This document shows positions 46,434 through 54,892 of a stretch of 64,000 nucleotides of DNA, piece by piece. This DNA comes from Cryomorphaceae bacterium. Lineage in GTDB: Bacteria > Bacteroidota > Bacteroidia > Flavobacteriales > UBA7430. The DNA lies in the NCBI GenBank assembly GCA_019649675.1, contig BOWN01000003.1:186001-250000 (forward strand), given 5' to 3'. The position numbers and the translations under genes were made by a program. The number at the start of each line of letters is the position of its first letter. The first letter of the stretch is position 1. The notes beneath the pieces are model-generated. The model made no database searches. It was not told where the DNA came from and worked only from the letters and a program-made list of their open reading frames with translations.

Positions 46434-47357
46434 ATGGCTTTAAATATAGTTTATAGAAGTAAGGGGATTTGGGCAAGTAAAAGTTATTCTAGTTTACTTT
46501 ATTTTTTCCCAATTTTGATTTTAAGTGGACTGCTACTTTCTCATATAATAGGCATATTTATATGTCATTTTCTTTTTGATGTAAGTTTTTTTTCGAGCAC
46601 CCAAGATATTTATGATCCTGAGAATAAAAAGTTAATTGATGCAATGAAACTGTTTCAGTTTTTTAATGCTATTGGAGTCTTTATTATTCCGTCAATTCTC
46701 TTTTTGCATTTTAGAGGTAAGTCATTTTATACTTACTTAAAAATAAATCCATCTGTTTGTTTTAAAAGGTTACTTTCTATATTTATTATGGCTTTAGCTA
46801 TGATTCCAGTAGCGAATTTTTTGGGTACGATAAACACCAAATTACCCTTACCTGAGTTTTTAAGTTTTTTAAATGAGATAGAAGCTCAAACCCTTCTCAT
46901 CACTGAGCAGTTTCTTAATATGGATACCTATATAGATTTATTTTTGATGCTTGGTCTAATTGGTTTCGTTGCTGCAGTAAGTGAAGAGCTTTTATTTCGA
47001 GGTGTGCTTCAAAATTTATTTCATGAGTGGTTTGGATCACCCCACATTGCCATTTGGTTAAGCGCTTTTTTATTTAGTGTGATTCATTTACAATATCATG
47101 CTATTTTACCTCGTTTTGTTTTAGGCGCACTTATTGGTTATGTTTATGTAAGTTCAGGAAATCTTATTAGTTCTATGCTGCTTCATTTCTTTTATAATAG
47201 TTCATTGCTAGTCATCACTTTTTTTATTCAGCATGGAGGTATAGATTCATCTTGGCAAGAGGTGGGCGAAGAAGGTTTGATGTTGGTTCTGATATCAGTA
47301 TTTGTTTTGGGTTTATTTCTTCTAGACCGTAATTCAAAGATTAATACTCATTATTAA
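46434..47357 (+). CDS. CPBP-family intramembrane glutamic protease
   Basis: A 307-residue membrane protein from the ATG at 46434; an upstream extension would overlap dusB in the opposite direction and is not supported. It has about eight hydrophobic segments. The CPBP motifs are all present: EELLFRGVLQ (EExxxR), FSVIHLQY (FxxxH) and LLHFFYNSSLL (HxxxN-like). Such Abi/Rce1-like proteases cleave near the membrane, but no substrate is known here. The following 144 bases (47358-47501) hold no recognisable feature. Confidence 0.87.
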   Translation: MALNIVYRSKGIWASKSYSSLLYFFPILILSGLLLSHIIGIFICHFLFDVSFFSSTQDIYDPENKKLIDAMKLFQFFNAIGVFIIPSILFLHFRGKSFYTYLKINPSVCFKRLLSIFIMALAMIPVANFLGTINTKLPLPEFLSFLNEIEAQTLLITEQFLNMDTYIDLFLMLGLIGFVAAVSEELLFRGVLQNLFHEWFGSPHIAIWLSAFLFSVIHLQYHAILPRFVLGALIGYVYVSSGNLISSMLLHFFYNSSLLVITFFIQHGGIDSSWQEVGEEGLMLVLISVFVLGLFLLDRNSKINTHY

Positions 47358-47501
47358 GGTTTTACTATTTATTTTCTTCCCAGTAGTTTCTTTATAAACT
47401 AATATATTCATCTACTTGAGTGAAGTGGGTTTAGTCAATAGATTTTTTTTCCTTATAGGAGCTAAAGATTTCTCAGTTATCTCTTTTAAACTTAATTTCA
47501 A

Positions 47502-47969
47502 TTATTCTACGCGTTCGTATGTAGCGTAGTTAATTTTAAATGCTTTTGCTTTTCGAAGCTCTTGTTTAATATCTGAGATGAGTCCCATTTTCGCATCTAC
47601 ATCTGCTTTGATACAGGTAATCAACTGAGGAATCTTTTCTTCTGAAGTAGATTCTCTTTTTGCTGCAACAAACTCTTGAACATCTGACGATAGTCTGAAT
47701 GCATCGTTTAATTGAATGCGTGGTTCAGTTCCAAATTTACTTTTCATACCAGCAACAGGTGCACCAACATAAATATAGCTACAAAGAGATTTGTCTTCGA
47801 TTTTCTTAACTTCAGTTGCTTGAGGGAGTGTATTTTCTACCAATAAGGTAGTTTCTCTCATCACAGTAGTTACCATGAAGAAAAATAGCAACATAAATAC
47901 GATATCAGGAAGTGAAGCAGTTGAGATAGCTGGCGTGCCGCCTCCCTTTTTCTTTTTAAAACGACTCAT
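47502..47969 (-). CDS. exbD: ExbD/TolR-family biopolymer transport protein (second copy)
   Basis: A 155-residue protein with one transmembrane segment near residues 20-40 (LPDIVFMLLFFFMVTTVMRE), where Asp22 is the proton-conducting aspartate of ExbD proteins, and a periplasmic domain behind it. It begins with a lysine-rich stretch (RFKKKKGG). It forms a proton channel with ExbB and drives TonB. The upstream ExbD gene overlaps it by one base. The two ExbD proteins differ much in their periplasmic domains. Frame intact. Confidence 0.9.
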   Translation of the reverse strand: MSRFKKKKGGGTPAISTASLPDIVFMLLFFFMVTTVMRETTLLVENTLPQATEVKKIEDKSLCSYIYVGAPVAGMKSKFGTEPRIQLNDAFRLSSDVQEFVAAKRESTSEEKIPQLITCIKADVDAKMGLISDIKQELRKAKAFKINYATYERVE

Positions 47970-48511
47970 TAGTTTCCTCCTACATTTTTTGGTTCAGCTT
48001 CAGAAATCTTCTCTGGGAACATTTTTCGGATTTCTTTTTTATTGTCTCCTTTTAATTCCATGTAGTTAACACCAAATTTCTTTTGAGCCTCACGATCTCT
48101 TAGTTCGCGGTATGCTGCAGAAAGTTCATTTTGCACACTAACGTACATTTCATATGATGTCCCACGATCGTTTTGAAGCGATACAATGGCTTTTTGTGGG
48201 TTATCTGATAAATTCGGATCTTTGCCCCAGTTATCTAAGAAAGCTTTGGTTCCTTCTCTCAATTGAGAAATGTCCATAAGTTCTTCCTCTACAAGGAGTT
48301 GATCTTTAGCGTTAACTAAAACAACATAGATGTTTCTGGCTTTGATTTGAGAATCATCTAAAATTTCCTCTTCTTCAGGCATTGCAGGTAATTTACGAAC
48401 CAGTCCTGTGTCAACATCCATGGTTGTTGTTACAAGAAAGAAAATTAGAAGTAAGAAGGCGATATCTGCCATCGAACCTGCATTGATTTCAGGTAGTGAT
48501 CTTCTAGACAT
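47969..48511 (-). CDS. exbD: ExbD/TolR-family biopolymer transport protein (first copy)
   Basis: A 180-residue protein with SLPEINAGSMADIAFLLLIFFLVTTTMD near the start, the ExbD membrane segment with the conserved Asp in MADIAFLLLIFF. The long periplasmic part (LPAMPEEEE onwards to KNVGGN) is larger than in E. coli ExbD. Paired with the next ExbD gene and with ExbB upstream, in the usual flavobacterial order exbB, small membrane protein, exbD, exbD. Likely energises the TonB receptors. Frame intact. Confidence 0.92.
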   Translation of the reverse strand: MSRRSLPEINAGSMADIAFLLLIFFLVTTTMDVDTGLVRKLPAMPEEEEILDDSQIKARNIYVVLVNAKDQLLVEEELMDISQLREGTKAFLDNWGKDPNLSDNPQKAIVSLQNDRGTSYEMYVSVQNELSAAYRELRDREAQKKFGVNYMELKGDNKKEIRKMFPEKISEAEPKNVGGN

Positions 48512-48514
48512 GAG

Positions 48515-48847
48515 TTATTTGTTAATCATTTTTCCTAGTTCTGTGTAGAGTGCAGAAACAACCGCGCCAAATGCAAGAATGTAAAATACAATTAAGCCTG
48601 TTCCAACTTGTTTTGATTGCGTATCTGTAACATCAAATTTTGCATAGTGCTCTGTAACTTCATCAGAAGCCAATATGTATGCAAGGATATAGACAACTAA
48701 CAGAGCAACAATTGCCGTGCCTACCTGTTTTGCTTTTTTAGGGTTTGCTACCAAATGTATGATAGGAAACGCTATAGCAGCAATTGCTGCCACAGCTAAT
48801 AAGATATAAGTAATTATTATACCGTAATTTGCCATGAAATCTCCCAT
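48515..48847 (-). CDS. Conserved membrane protein of the exb cluster, function unknown
   Basis: A 110-residue protein with three hydrophobic segments (IIITYILLAVAAIAAIAFPIIH, VGTAIVALLVVYILAYILA, GTGLIVFYILAFGAVVSALYT) and a short polar loop EVTEHYAKFDVTDTQSKQ. I know it only as a conserved protein between exbB and exbD in Bacteroidota; its role is not established. Spacing of 3 bases to the next exbD and 25 to exbB fits one operon. Confidence 0.82.
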   Translation of the reverse strand: MGDFMANYGIIITYILLAVAAIAAIAFPIIHLVANPKKAKQVGTAIVALLVVYILAYILASDEVTEHYAKFDVTDTQSKQVGTGLIVFYILAFGAVVSALYTELGKMINK

Positions 48848-48872
48848 TTCAATAAGTTTTGACGGTTTTTAA

Positions 48873-49739
48873 TTATTTTTTTGAACCACTGTGACGTGCC
48901 AGGATGTCAATTAAAGTAATTGAAGCATCTTCCATACTGTTTACCAAACTATCAATCTTAGAGATAATATAGTTGTAAAACACTTGTAAAATCATTGCTA
49001 CAATTAAACCAAATACTGTGGTTAAAAGGGCTACTTTTATACCTCCTGCTACTAAGGCTGGAGAAATATTATTATTAGCTTCAATGGCATCGAATGCACC
49101 AATCATACCGATAACAGTACCCATAAATCCAAGCATTGGAGCAAGCGCGATAAATAAAGAAATCCATGAGGTGTTTCTTTCTAGACGGCCCATTTGAACA
49201 GATCCATACGCAACAATTGATTTTTCAACCATGTCTAAGCCTTCGGAAGAACGCTCTAAGCCTTGATAGAATATAGAAGCAACTGGTCCAGGTGTGTTTC
49301 GGCAAACTTCTTTTGCGCTTTCCATTCCTTTTTACCTTTTAGAGCCTCATCGATGTCTGATAATAATTTATCAGTATCAGTGGTTGCTAAGTTTAAGTAT
49401 ATGATACGTTCAATGCAAAGGGCAAGACCTAGAATTAAAGCAATTAATACAACACCCATAAAACCAGCACCACCTTCAATGAATTTTCTTTTAAAACTTG
49501 GTGAAAACTTGCTTCATTCGTTTCTTCTGTTTCTGAGGGCAGAATTCTTCAGCAGAGTCTGTCATAGCAGAGTCTGTCATAGCAGAATCTGTCATAGCAG
49601 AGTCTGTCATAGCAGAGTCTGTAGTTAAAGAGTCGCTCGCAACTTCAGAAGGTATTACGTTATTACTTTGTGCGATCAGGGAATTGTTATTTATATTTAA
49701 AAGACCAATGATAGCAATAATTGAAAATAGTTTTTTCAT
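48873..49739 (-). CDS. exbB: ExbB/TolQ-family proton channel protein with signal peptide and TDSAM repeats (frame broken)
   Basis: Proton channel partner of ExbD. Inferred length about 288 residues. Residues 1-24 are a signal peptide (ending NSLIAQ), followed by a low-complexity spacer with five MTDSA-type repeats and a basic stretch (CPQKQKKRMKQ). After a frame change near 49490 the first membrane segment appears (GGAGFMGVVLIALILGLALCIERIIYL), and after another near 49330 the MotA/TolQ core with WISLFIALAPMLGFMGTVIGMIGAFD and VALLTTVFGLIVAMILQVFY. The signal peptide and spacer are known from other flavobacterial ExbB-like proteins. First gene of the cluster, with a good promoter. Confidence 0.88.
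49551..49623 (-). repeat. 15-base tandem repeats inside exbB
   Basis: Four consecutive units of GTCATAGCAGAGTCT (49561-49620, one unit with G to A), plus a partial unit before. On the coding strand each unit encodes a five-residue repeat of Asp, Ser, Ala, Met and Thr. The unit length is a multiple of three, so copy number can vary without breaking the frame. Confidence 0.93.
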
Positions 49740-49777
49740 TTTTTAATTGTTTGGTAAAATTAAATTCTAATTTTTCA

Positions 49778-49806
49778 CAAATTTAAATAAATATGTCAAA
49801 AAGCAA
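49778..49806 (-). promoter_or_regulatory. Promoter of the exb cluster
   Basis: Minus-strand TTG (49804-49806), 18-base spacer, TAAATTTG (49778-49785), full consensus; exbB ATG follows after 38 bases. Confidence 0.65.
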
Positions 49807-49885
49807 TGGAAATTTTTGGTCATATATTTTTTTCTTTATTGTATATTCGAAAAATTAATTTTTAACCTCATTATTTTATTTAATC

Positions 49886-51543
49886 ATGAAAAATTTACAC
49901 AAAAGAATATTTATTCTTTGTTTCTTTATTGGATCAATTTCAATTTTTGCTCAAACAAATGCATTATCAATTCAAGGTGTTTTCGATTTAGATGTTCCTA
50001 CAGGAGGTTCAGATGGGAAAGCCATTCACCTTGTTGCAACAGCAGATATTGCTGATTTAAGTATTTTTGGATTAGGAGTTGCTAACAACGGAGGTGGAAC
50101 AGATGGAATGGAGTATTCATTGGATGCTGTTCCAGCGTCTAACGGAGATGATATTTTAATTGCAAGATCTGTTGAAGCAATGTCTGCATATTTTGCAGAT
50201 TGCTACACTGAATTTGAAATAATTATGGTTGCAAATTCGAGTATTTCACAAAATGGTGATGATGCAATCGAGCTATTTGAAGGAGAAATGGTCATAGAAA
50301 CATTTGGAGACATTGATACAGACGGGACAGGAGAGGCATGGGAGTATATGGATTCATGGGCATTTAAAGTTAGACGGAGCATGGACTTATGGAGGTGTTA
50401 ATTGCTCTGATGGCTCTCAAACAACTTTGTCTTCAAATTGTATTTACCCTCTTTGTGATAATGGTGGTGATATTTTAGGTTGTATGAATGAAATGGCATT
50501 TAATTATAACCCTAATGCTACAATTGATGATGGCTCTTGTATTCCAGTTGTGGAGGGTTGTATGGATGATGATGCCTTAAATTATGATTCAGATGCAAAT
50601 ACTTCATGTATTAGTTGTTGTGAATATCTAGGTTGTACTGATTCTACTGCTTTTAATTATGATGCAGATGCTACATCTGATGATGGTTTCTTGTATATAT
50701 GATACTGGCTCATTAACAAATGCATTATCACTTCAAGGAGTTATAGATTTCACTGTACCTTCAGGAGGTTCAGATGGGAAAGCTATTCACCTTGTTGCAA
50801 CAGCAGATATTTCTGATTTAAGTGTATTTGGAATTGGAGTTGCCAATAATGGTGGAGGAACAGATGGAATGGAGTATTCTTTGGATGCTGTTTCTGCATC
50901 TTCAGGAGATGATATTTTAATTGCAAGATCTGTAGAGGCAATGTCTGCATATTTTGCTGATTGTTACAGTGAATTTGAAATAATTATGGTTGCAAATAGT
51001 GATATTTCCCAAAATGGAGATGATGCTATTGAACTATTTGAGCAAGGAGTAGTAATAGAGACTTTTGGAGAGCTTGATGTTGATGGAACTGGTCAATCAT
51101 GGGAATATATGGATTCTTGGGCATATAAAGTTGGAGATTCATGGACTTATGGTGGAGTTGATTGTACAGATGGCTCTCAAACATCTGTAACATCTGATTG
51201 CCCATATCCAATTTGTTCTGATACTCCAATTGAGATTTTAGGCTGTATGGATTCTGAAGCATGTAATTATAACCCAAGCGCTACTCAAAATGACGGTTCA
51301 TGTGCTTATGCAGAAATGTTTTACGATTGTGATGGAAATTGCATAAATGATACAGACATGGATGGCGAATGTGATGAGGTTGATTATGATGACGGTTTGG
51401 GTGTGGATGAACTTCAGTCAGGAAATCCTCAAGTTATCAAAATGATTGATATGTTGGGTCGAGTTCATACATCTCACAACTCAGGTTTGCTTTTATTTTA
51501 CATTTATAATAATGGCAAGGTGCAAGGTGTTTTAAAACAATAA
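49886..51543 (+). CDS. Modular secreted protein with two lamin-tail-like modules, cysteine repeats and short sorting-like tail (frame broken)
   Basis: Inferred about 550 residues. Signal peptide MKNLHKRIFILCFFIGSIS ending IFAQ. Two modules of about 155 residues start TNALSIQGVFDLDVP and TNALSLQGVIDFTVP and contain SDGKAIHLVATADI, ANNGGGTDGMEYSLDAV, NGDDAIELFE and WEYMDSWA, which look like lamin-tail-domain (LTD) related folds. Between and after them lie GCxDxxAxNYxxxAxxDDGSC repeats and a CDGNCINDTDMDGECDE segment. It ends IKMIDMLGRVHTSHNSGLLLFYIY, the short tail shared with two other proteins here. The frame is broken near 50367 (one base lost before GAWTYGG) and near 50690 (one T gained in GGTTTCTTG). 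Function unknown; surface or secreted by inference. Confidence 0.82.
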
Positions 51544-51567
51544 GATAAATCGTATTAAAATTTATAT

Positions 51568-51595
51568 AAAAGGGCTGATTTATCAGCCCTTTTTT
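51568..51595. terminator. Bidirectional intrinsic terminator
   Basis: AAAAGGGCTGA (51568-51578), 4-base loop, TCAGCCCTTTT (51583-51593) with further T. Lies between the convergent secreted-protein and SLC13 genes. Confidence 0.9.
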
Positions 51596-51606
51596 AAGTT
51601 CAAAAT

Positions 51607-53026
51607 CTAAATCTGATTTAAATCAAAAACAACTGGGACCAAATAATATGTGATTAGAGTAAGTATAATTATAGAAATTATGTTTAACCAAAAACCAACT
51701 TTGATCATATCATGCATTTTAATGACGCCTGACCCAAAAATAATTGCATTTGGAGGTGTTGCAACAGGAAGCATGAATGCACAAGAAGCTGCAATGGTAG
51801 CGCCAATCATTAAGATGTAGGGATGTACATCTACCATGTATGCTAAAGAGATGAGTATAGGCAGTACAATAGATGTTGTTGCTAGATTGGAAGTGATTTC
51901 AGTTAAGAAGTTAACACCCGCTACGATGCAAACAAGAAGTACAAAGAGACCAACATGCTCAAGTAAGTTAAGCTGACTTCCAAGCCATGAGGCTAATCCG
52001 GTACTACTAAATCCATTTGCAATCGAAATACCTCCTCCAAATAACAGTAATATACCCCAAGGTAGTTGCTCTGCTTCTTTCCAAGAAATTAATTTCGAGA
52101 ATAGTCTTTTGATGGAATAAAAATAGAAGAAGCATGGCGCAAAGAGCAATAATAGAATCGTTTAATTGAGGAATGAAATTTTGTAAGTAACTTCTACTGA
52201 GCCATGCTAAGACTGAAAGAACAAATATGGTCAGTACTCTTTTTTCTTCAGTACTCATATCACCTAAATTTTTTAATTCTTCTTTTATTGTGGTAATCGA
52301 TTGATTTTGTTCGTTACTAAAATCATATGCGATTTTAGTTAAGTACACCCAACAAATTACAAGCAACAACATCGAGAAAGGTAGCCCAATTTTCATCCAC
52401 TCTAAAAAGCCTAGCTCTATTTGAAATTCTTCTTGAATGTTTGCAGCCAAAATAAGATTGGGTGGTGTTCCAATTAATGTAGCAACCCCACCAATAGAAG
52501 CGCTAAAAGCAATGCTTAATAATAGTGCAACACTAAAATCTTTATTGTCTGTTTTTAATTGATTAATAATTGCCAGGCCTATGGGAAGCATCATAACAGT
52601 TGTGGCTGTGTTTGAAATCCACATCGATAAAAAAGCGCAAGCAAGCATTACCCCTAAAATTATTTTTTTTTTACTGTCTCCAATTAAAGAAATAATATTA
52701 AGAGCAATTCGCTTGTGTAAGTTCCATTTTTCTATGGCAATAGCTAAAATGAAGCCGCCAATAAACAAATAAATGATAGGGTGGCTGTATCCTAAGACTG
52801 TTTCTCTCATCGAAAGTCCGCCACTTAAGGGGAATAAAATAATTGGAAGTAGTGATGTTATGGCAATTGGAAAAGCTTCAGTGATCCACCAAACTGCAAC
52901 CCATAGAGTAGAAGCAGCTATTGCTAAACCTTTTGACGATAGGGATTCTGGTTTTATAAAAAAGTATAAAATAATAAATAGAAATGGACCCAAAAATAGC
53001 CCAATATTTTTTTTTGACATACCCAT
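51607..53026 (-). CDS. SLC13/DASS-family sodium:dicarboxylate or sulfate symporter (frame broken near 52120)
   Basis: A sodium-coupled anion symporter of about 473 residues with 11-12 hydrophobic segments. The first half has WVAVWWITEAFPIAITSLLPI, WISNTATTVMMLPIG and the SNT-like helix hairpin; GGVATLIGTPPNLILA follows. After a frame change in a T/A run near 52120 (LFLFHSIKRLFSKLISW), the second half has NFLTEITSNLATTSIVLPI and the family signature CAFMLPVATPPNAIIFGSG. Both SNT motifs (Ser-Asn-Thr) that bind substrate and sodium are present. DASS carriers take succinate, malate or related anions; sulfate is possible. The esterase gene lies 4 bases upstream in the same direction. Confidence 0.9.
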
Positions 53027-53030
53027 AGAT

Positions 53031-53945
53031 CTAGTTATACAATAATTCGCAGGCTACTCCAGCCATAATACTATATTGATGTCCAACATTTGGTACAGTT
53101 TGAAATTGCCAATTAAATGGACTGTTTATTTCGCTTGCTATATTTTGAGATTCATTAAAAAAGTGCTCTGCACGTGCAAGTCTATGTGCACCTTGAAGTT
53201 CAGCTTCATCTGTATGTCTTAAACTTGGTGCGTTAGGATCATTATCTTCAGTTCCAACAATAACATAAATGTTTTTGAAAAAAAACTCCTCTAAAATATT
53301 ATTTGAATAAATGAATGGTCCTTTATTTAACCCATATGGGAAATCAATGGATATATTGGGAACAGTATACCAACCTGCAGCAGATAGAATTACCTTATTA
53401 GTTTTATTAGTTGGTTTAAATAGTATGAAACGATGGGCAACTTGGGAACCAGCAGAATGTCCAAATAAGTCATATCTAGAAGTTTCATTATCAGTTAAGT
53501 CTCTAACATAATCAAATATTGGATCGAGAACTGATATAGTCCAGTCCGATTCTTCATTAAGAGTGGATTCTGACGGATTGTCTCCATCATCAAAAATATT
53601 AGCTAAATTGTAAGCATCTCCACCGGGGAAATCAATATCATTAAACTCTGGCACAACAACAATAAATCCCAACTGCTCAGATTTAGTAACAAAGGCATCT
53701 CGATATTGGGCGGCATTTCTGCCACTGCCATGAAGTACGAATAAGATAGGTGTTTGTGTGTTAATATTTTCTGGAACATGGTAAAAAACATTCATCGGTT
53801 TGTCAGCAAGTGGCAAATACGAATCAAAGACAAAAGAACTTGTTCCAGTAATTAAAGGATCTGAATCTGAGGTAATTGGAGCGTTATTTTTATCACATGA
53901 TAAAATAAACAAAGTAAAAACAATAATAATTTTAAAAGGCTTCAT
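53031..53945 (-). CDS. Lipoprotein alpha/beta-hydrolase (esterase-like)
   Basis: A 304-residue protein with lipoprotein signal (lipobox ILSC, Cys17). The alpha/beta-hydrolase features are: oxyanion region ILFVLHGSGRNAAQYRD, nucleophile Ser in LFGHSAGSQVAHRFI, acid residue near IVGTEDNDPNAPS and a C-terminal His in PNVGHQYSI. It resembles secreted PHB-depolymerase/feruloyl-esterase-like hydrolases, but the substrate is unknown. It would be anchored in the outer membrane. Only 4 bases separate it from the SLC13 symporter gene, so it may release the acid which that symporter imports (inference). Promoter with both elements at 53967-53998. Confidence 0.87.
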   Translation of the reverse strand: MKPFKIIIVFTLFILSCDKNNAPITSDSDPLITGTSSFVFDSYLPLADKPMNVFYHVPENINTQTPILFVLHGSGRNAAQYRDAFVTKSEQLGFIVVVPEFNDIDFPGGDAYNLANIFDDGDNPSESTLNEESDWTISVLDPIFDYVRDLTDNETSRYDLFGHSAGSQVAHRFILFKPTNKTNKVILSAAGWYTVPNISIDFPYGLNKGPFIYSNNILEEFFFKNIYVIVGTEDNDPNAPSLRHTDEAELQGAHRLARAEHFFNESQNIASEINSPFNWQFQTVPNVGHQYSIMAGVACELLYN

Positions 53946-53966
53946 GTTTTTATATTAATAAGTGCT

Positions 53967-53998
53967 CAAATTTAAGCTTTAACTAATATATTTGTCAA
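53967..53998 (-). promoter_or_regulatory. Promoter of the esterase-SLC13 pair
   Basis: Minus-strand TTG (53996-53998), 21-base spacer, TAAATTTG (53967-53974); esterase ATG 21 bases downstream. Confidence 0.6.
53987..53994 (+). promoter_or_regulatory. -7 element for the dcuC-iadA operon
   Basis: TATATTTG matches TAnnTTTG and lies 34 bases before the GTG start at 54029. It overlaps the spacer of the divergent promoter. No -33 TTG seen. Confidence 0.45.
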
Positions 53999-54028
53999 AA
54001 TTTCAAATTTACTTTTAAAATTTATATC

Positions 54029-54889
54029 GTGAAAAAATATTTTGGTTACCTCTCTCTCTCATTAATCTTAATTTCGTGTGAAACAAATGATGTAATTGCA
54101 AACTTGGGTTGTACAGATCCTTTAGCATGTAATTATGATGCTGAGGCATTTGATGACAATGGTTCTTGTACTTATGACAATGAATGTGTTGATTGTGATG
54201 GTTTTGTGATTGATTCTGATCAAGATGGAGTTGGCGATTGTGATGAAGTGGAAGGATGTACAGATTCATTAGCTTGTAATTATAATCCTAGTGTAAGTGA
54301 CGACGATGGCTCTTGTGAATATGCTCTTGAAGGATTTGATTGTGAAGGTAACTCTGTTGTTGATATGTTAATCATTAATGAAGTTTTGTATGATCCATCA
54401 AATGTGGGTCTTGATGGAGATGCAAACTCAAATGGTGCTTATGTTCATGATGATGATGAGTTTGTTGAACTAGTAAATGGCTCTTCATCTCCGATTGACT
54501 TGTCGGGTTATATGTTTTTTGACACAGAAGCTCTTGGTACTTCTTCACCAGCTCATATAGTCCCGGAAAATACTATTTTGCTCCCCGGAAAAGCATTTGT
54601 TTTATTTGGAGGAGGAGATTTGAGTACCTTTGCTAGTGATTTTGGAGGAGCACTTGTTCAAATTTGTTCTAATCAACCAATAAATCTAAACAATGGAGGT
54701 GATATTCTTACCATTCAAGATGCTCAGGGTAATACTTTGTTAGAATTTGATGTTGAGCCTCTATCAAATAATCCTAATGAATCTTATACAAGATATCCTG
54801 ATGTGACTGGTGATTTTGTTCAACACGCAGGTGCTGTTGATGGCATCTTATATTCTCCCGGAACGCGAGTTGATGGTACAAGTTTCTAA
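54029..54889 (+). CDS. Lipoprotein with cysteine repeats and lamin-tail domain
   Basis: A 286-residue lipoprotein starting at GTG 54029, with lipobox LISC (Cys17). Residues about 25-115 hold two GCTDxLACNYxxxxxDDxGSC repeats joined by a segment with VIDSDQDGVGDCDEV, a calcium-site-like Asp pattern. Residues about 118-285 form a lamin-tail domain (LTD): LIINEVLYDPSN, DDEFVELVNGSSSPIDLSGYMF, LLPGKAFVLFGGG and NGGDILTIQDAQGN. LTDs are often found on extracellular nucleases and phosphatases, but no enzyme is attached here. It is the first gene of a tight operon; dcuC starts 3 bases after its stop. Confidence 0.85.
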   Translation: MKKYFGYLSLSLILISCETNDVIANLGCTDPLACNYDAEAFDDNGSCTYDNECVDCDGFVIDSDQDGVGDCDEVEGCTDSLACNYNPSVSDDDGSCEYALEGFDCEGNSVVDMLIINEVLYDPSNVGLDGDANSNGAYVHDDDEFVELVNGSSSPIDLSGYMFFDTEALGTSSPAHIVPENTILLPGKAFVLFGGGDLSTFASDFGGALVQICSNQPINLNNGGDILTIQDAQGNTLLEFDVEPLSNNPNESYTRYPDVTGDFVQHAGAVDGILYSPGTRVDGTSF

Positions 54890-54892
54890 CAT

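Noticed and set aside
49551-49623. CRISPR-like short repeats
   Set aside because: The 15-base units are contiguous without spacers and encode an in-frame peptide repeat inside exbB.
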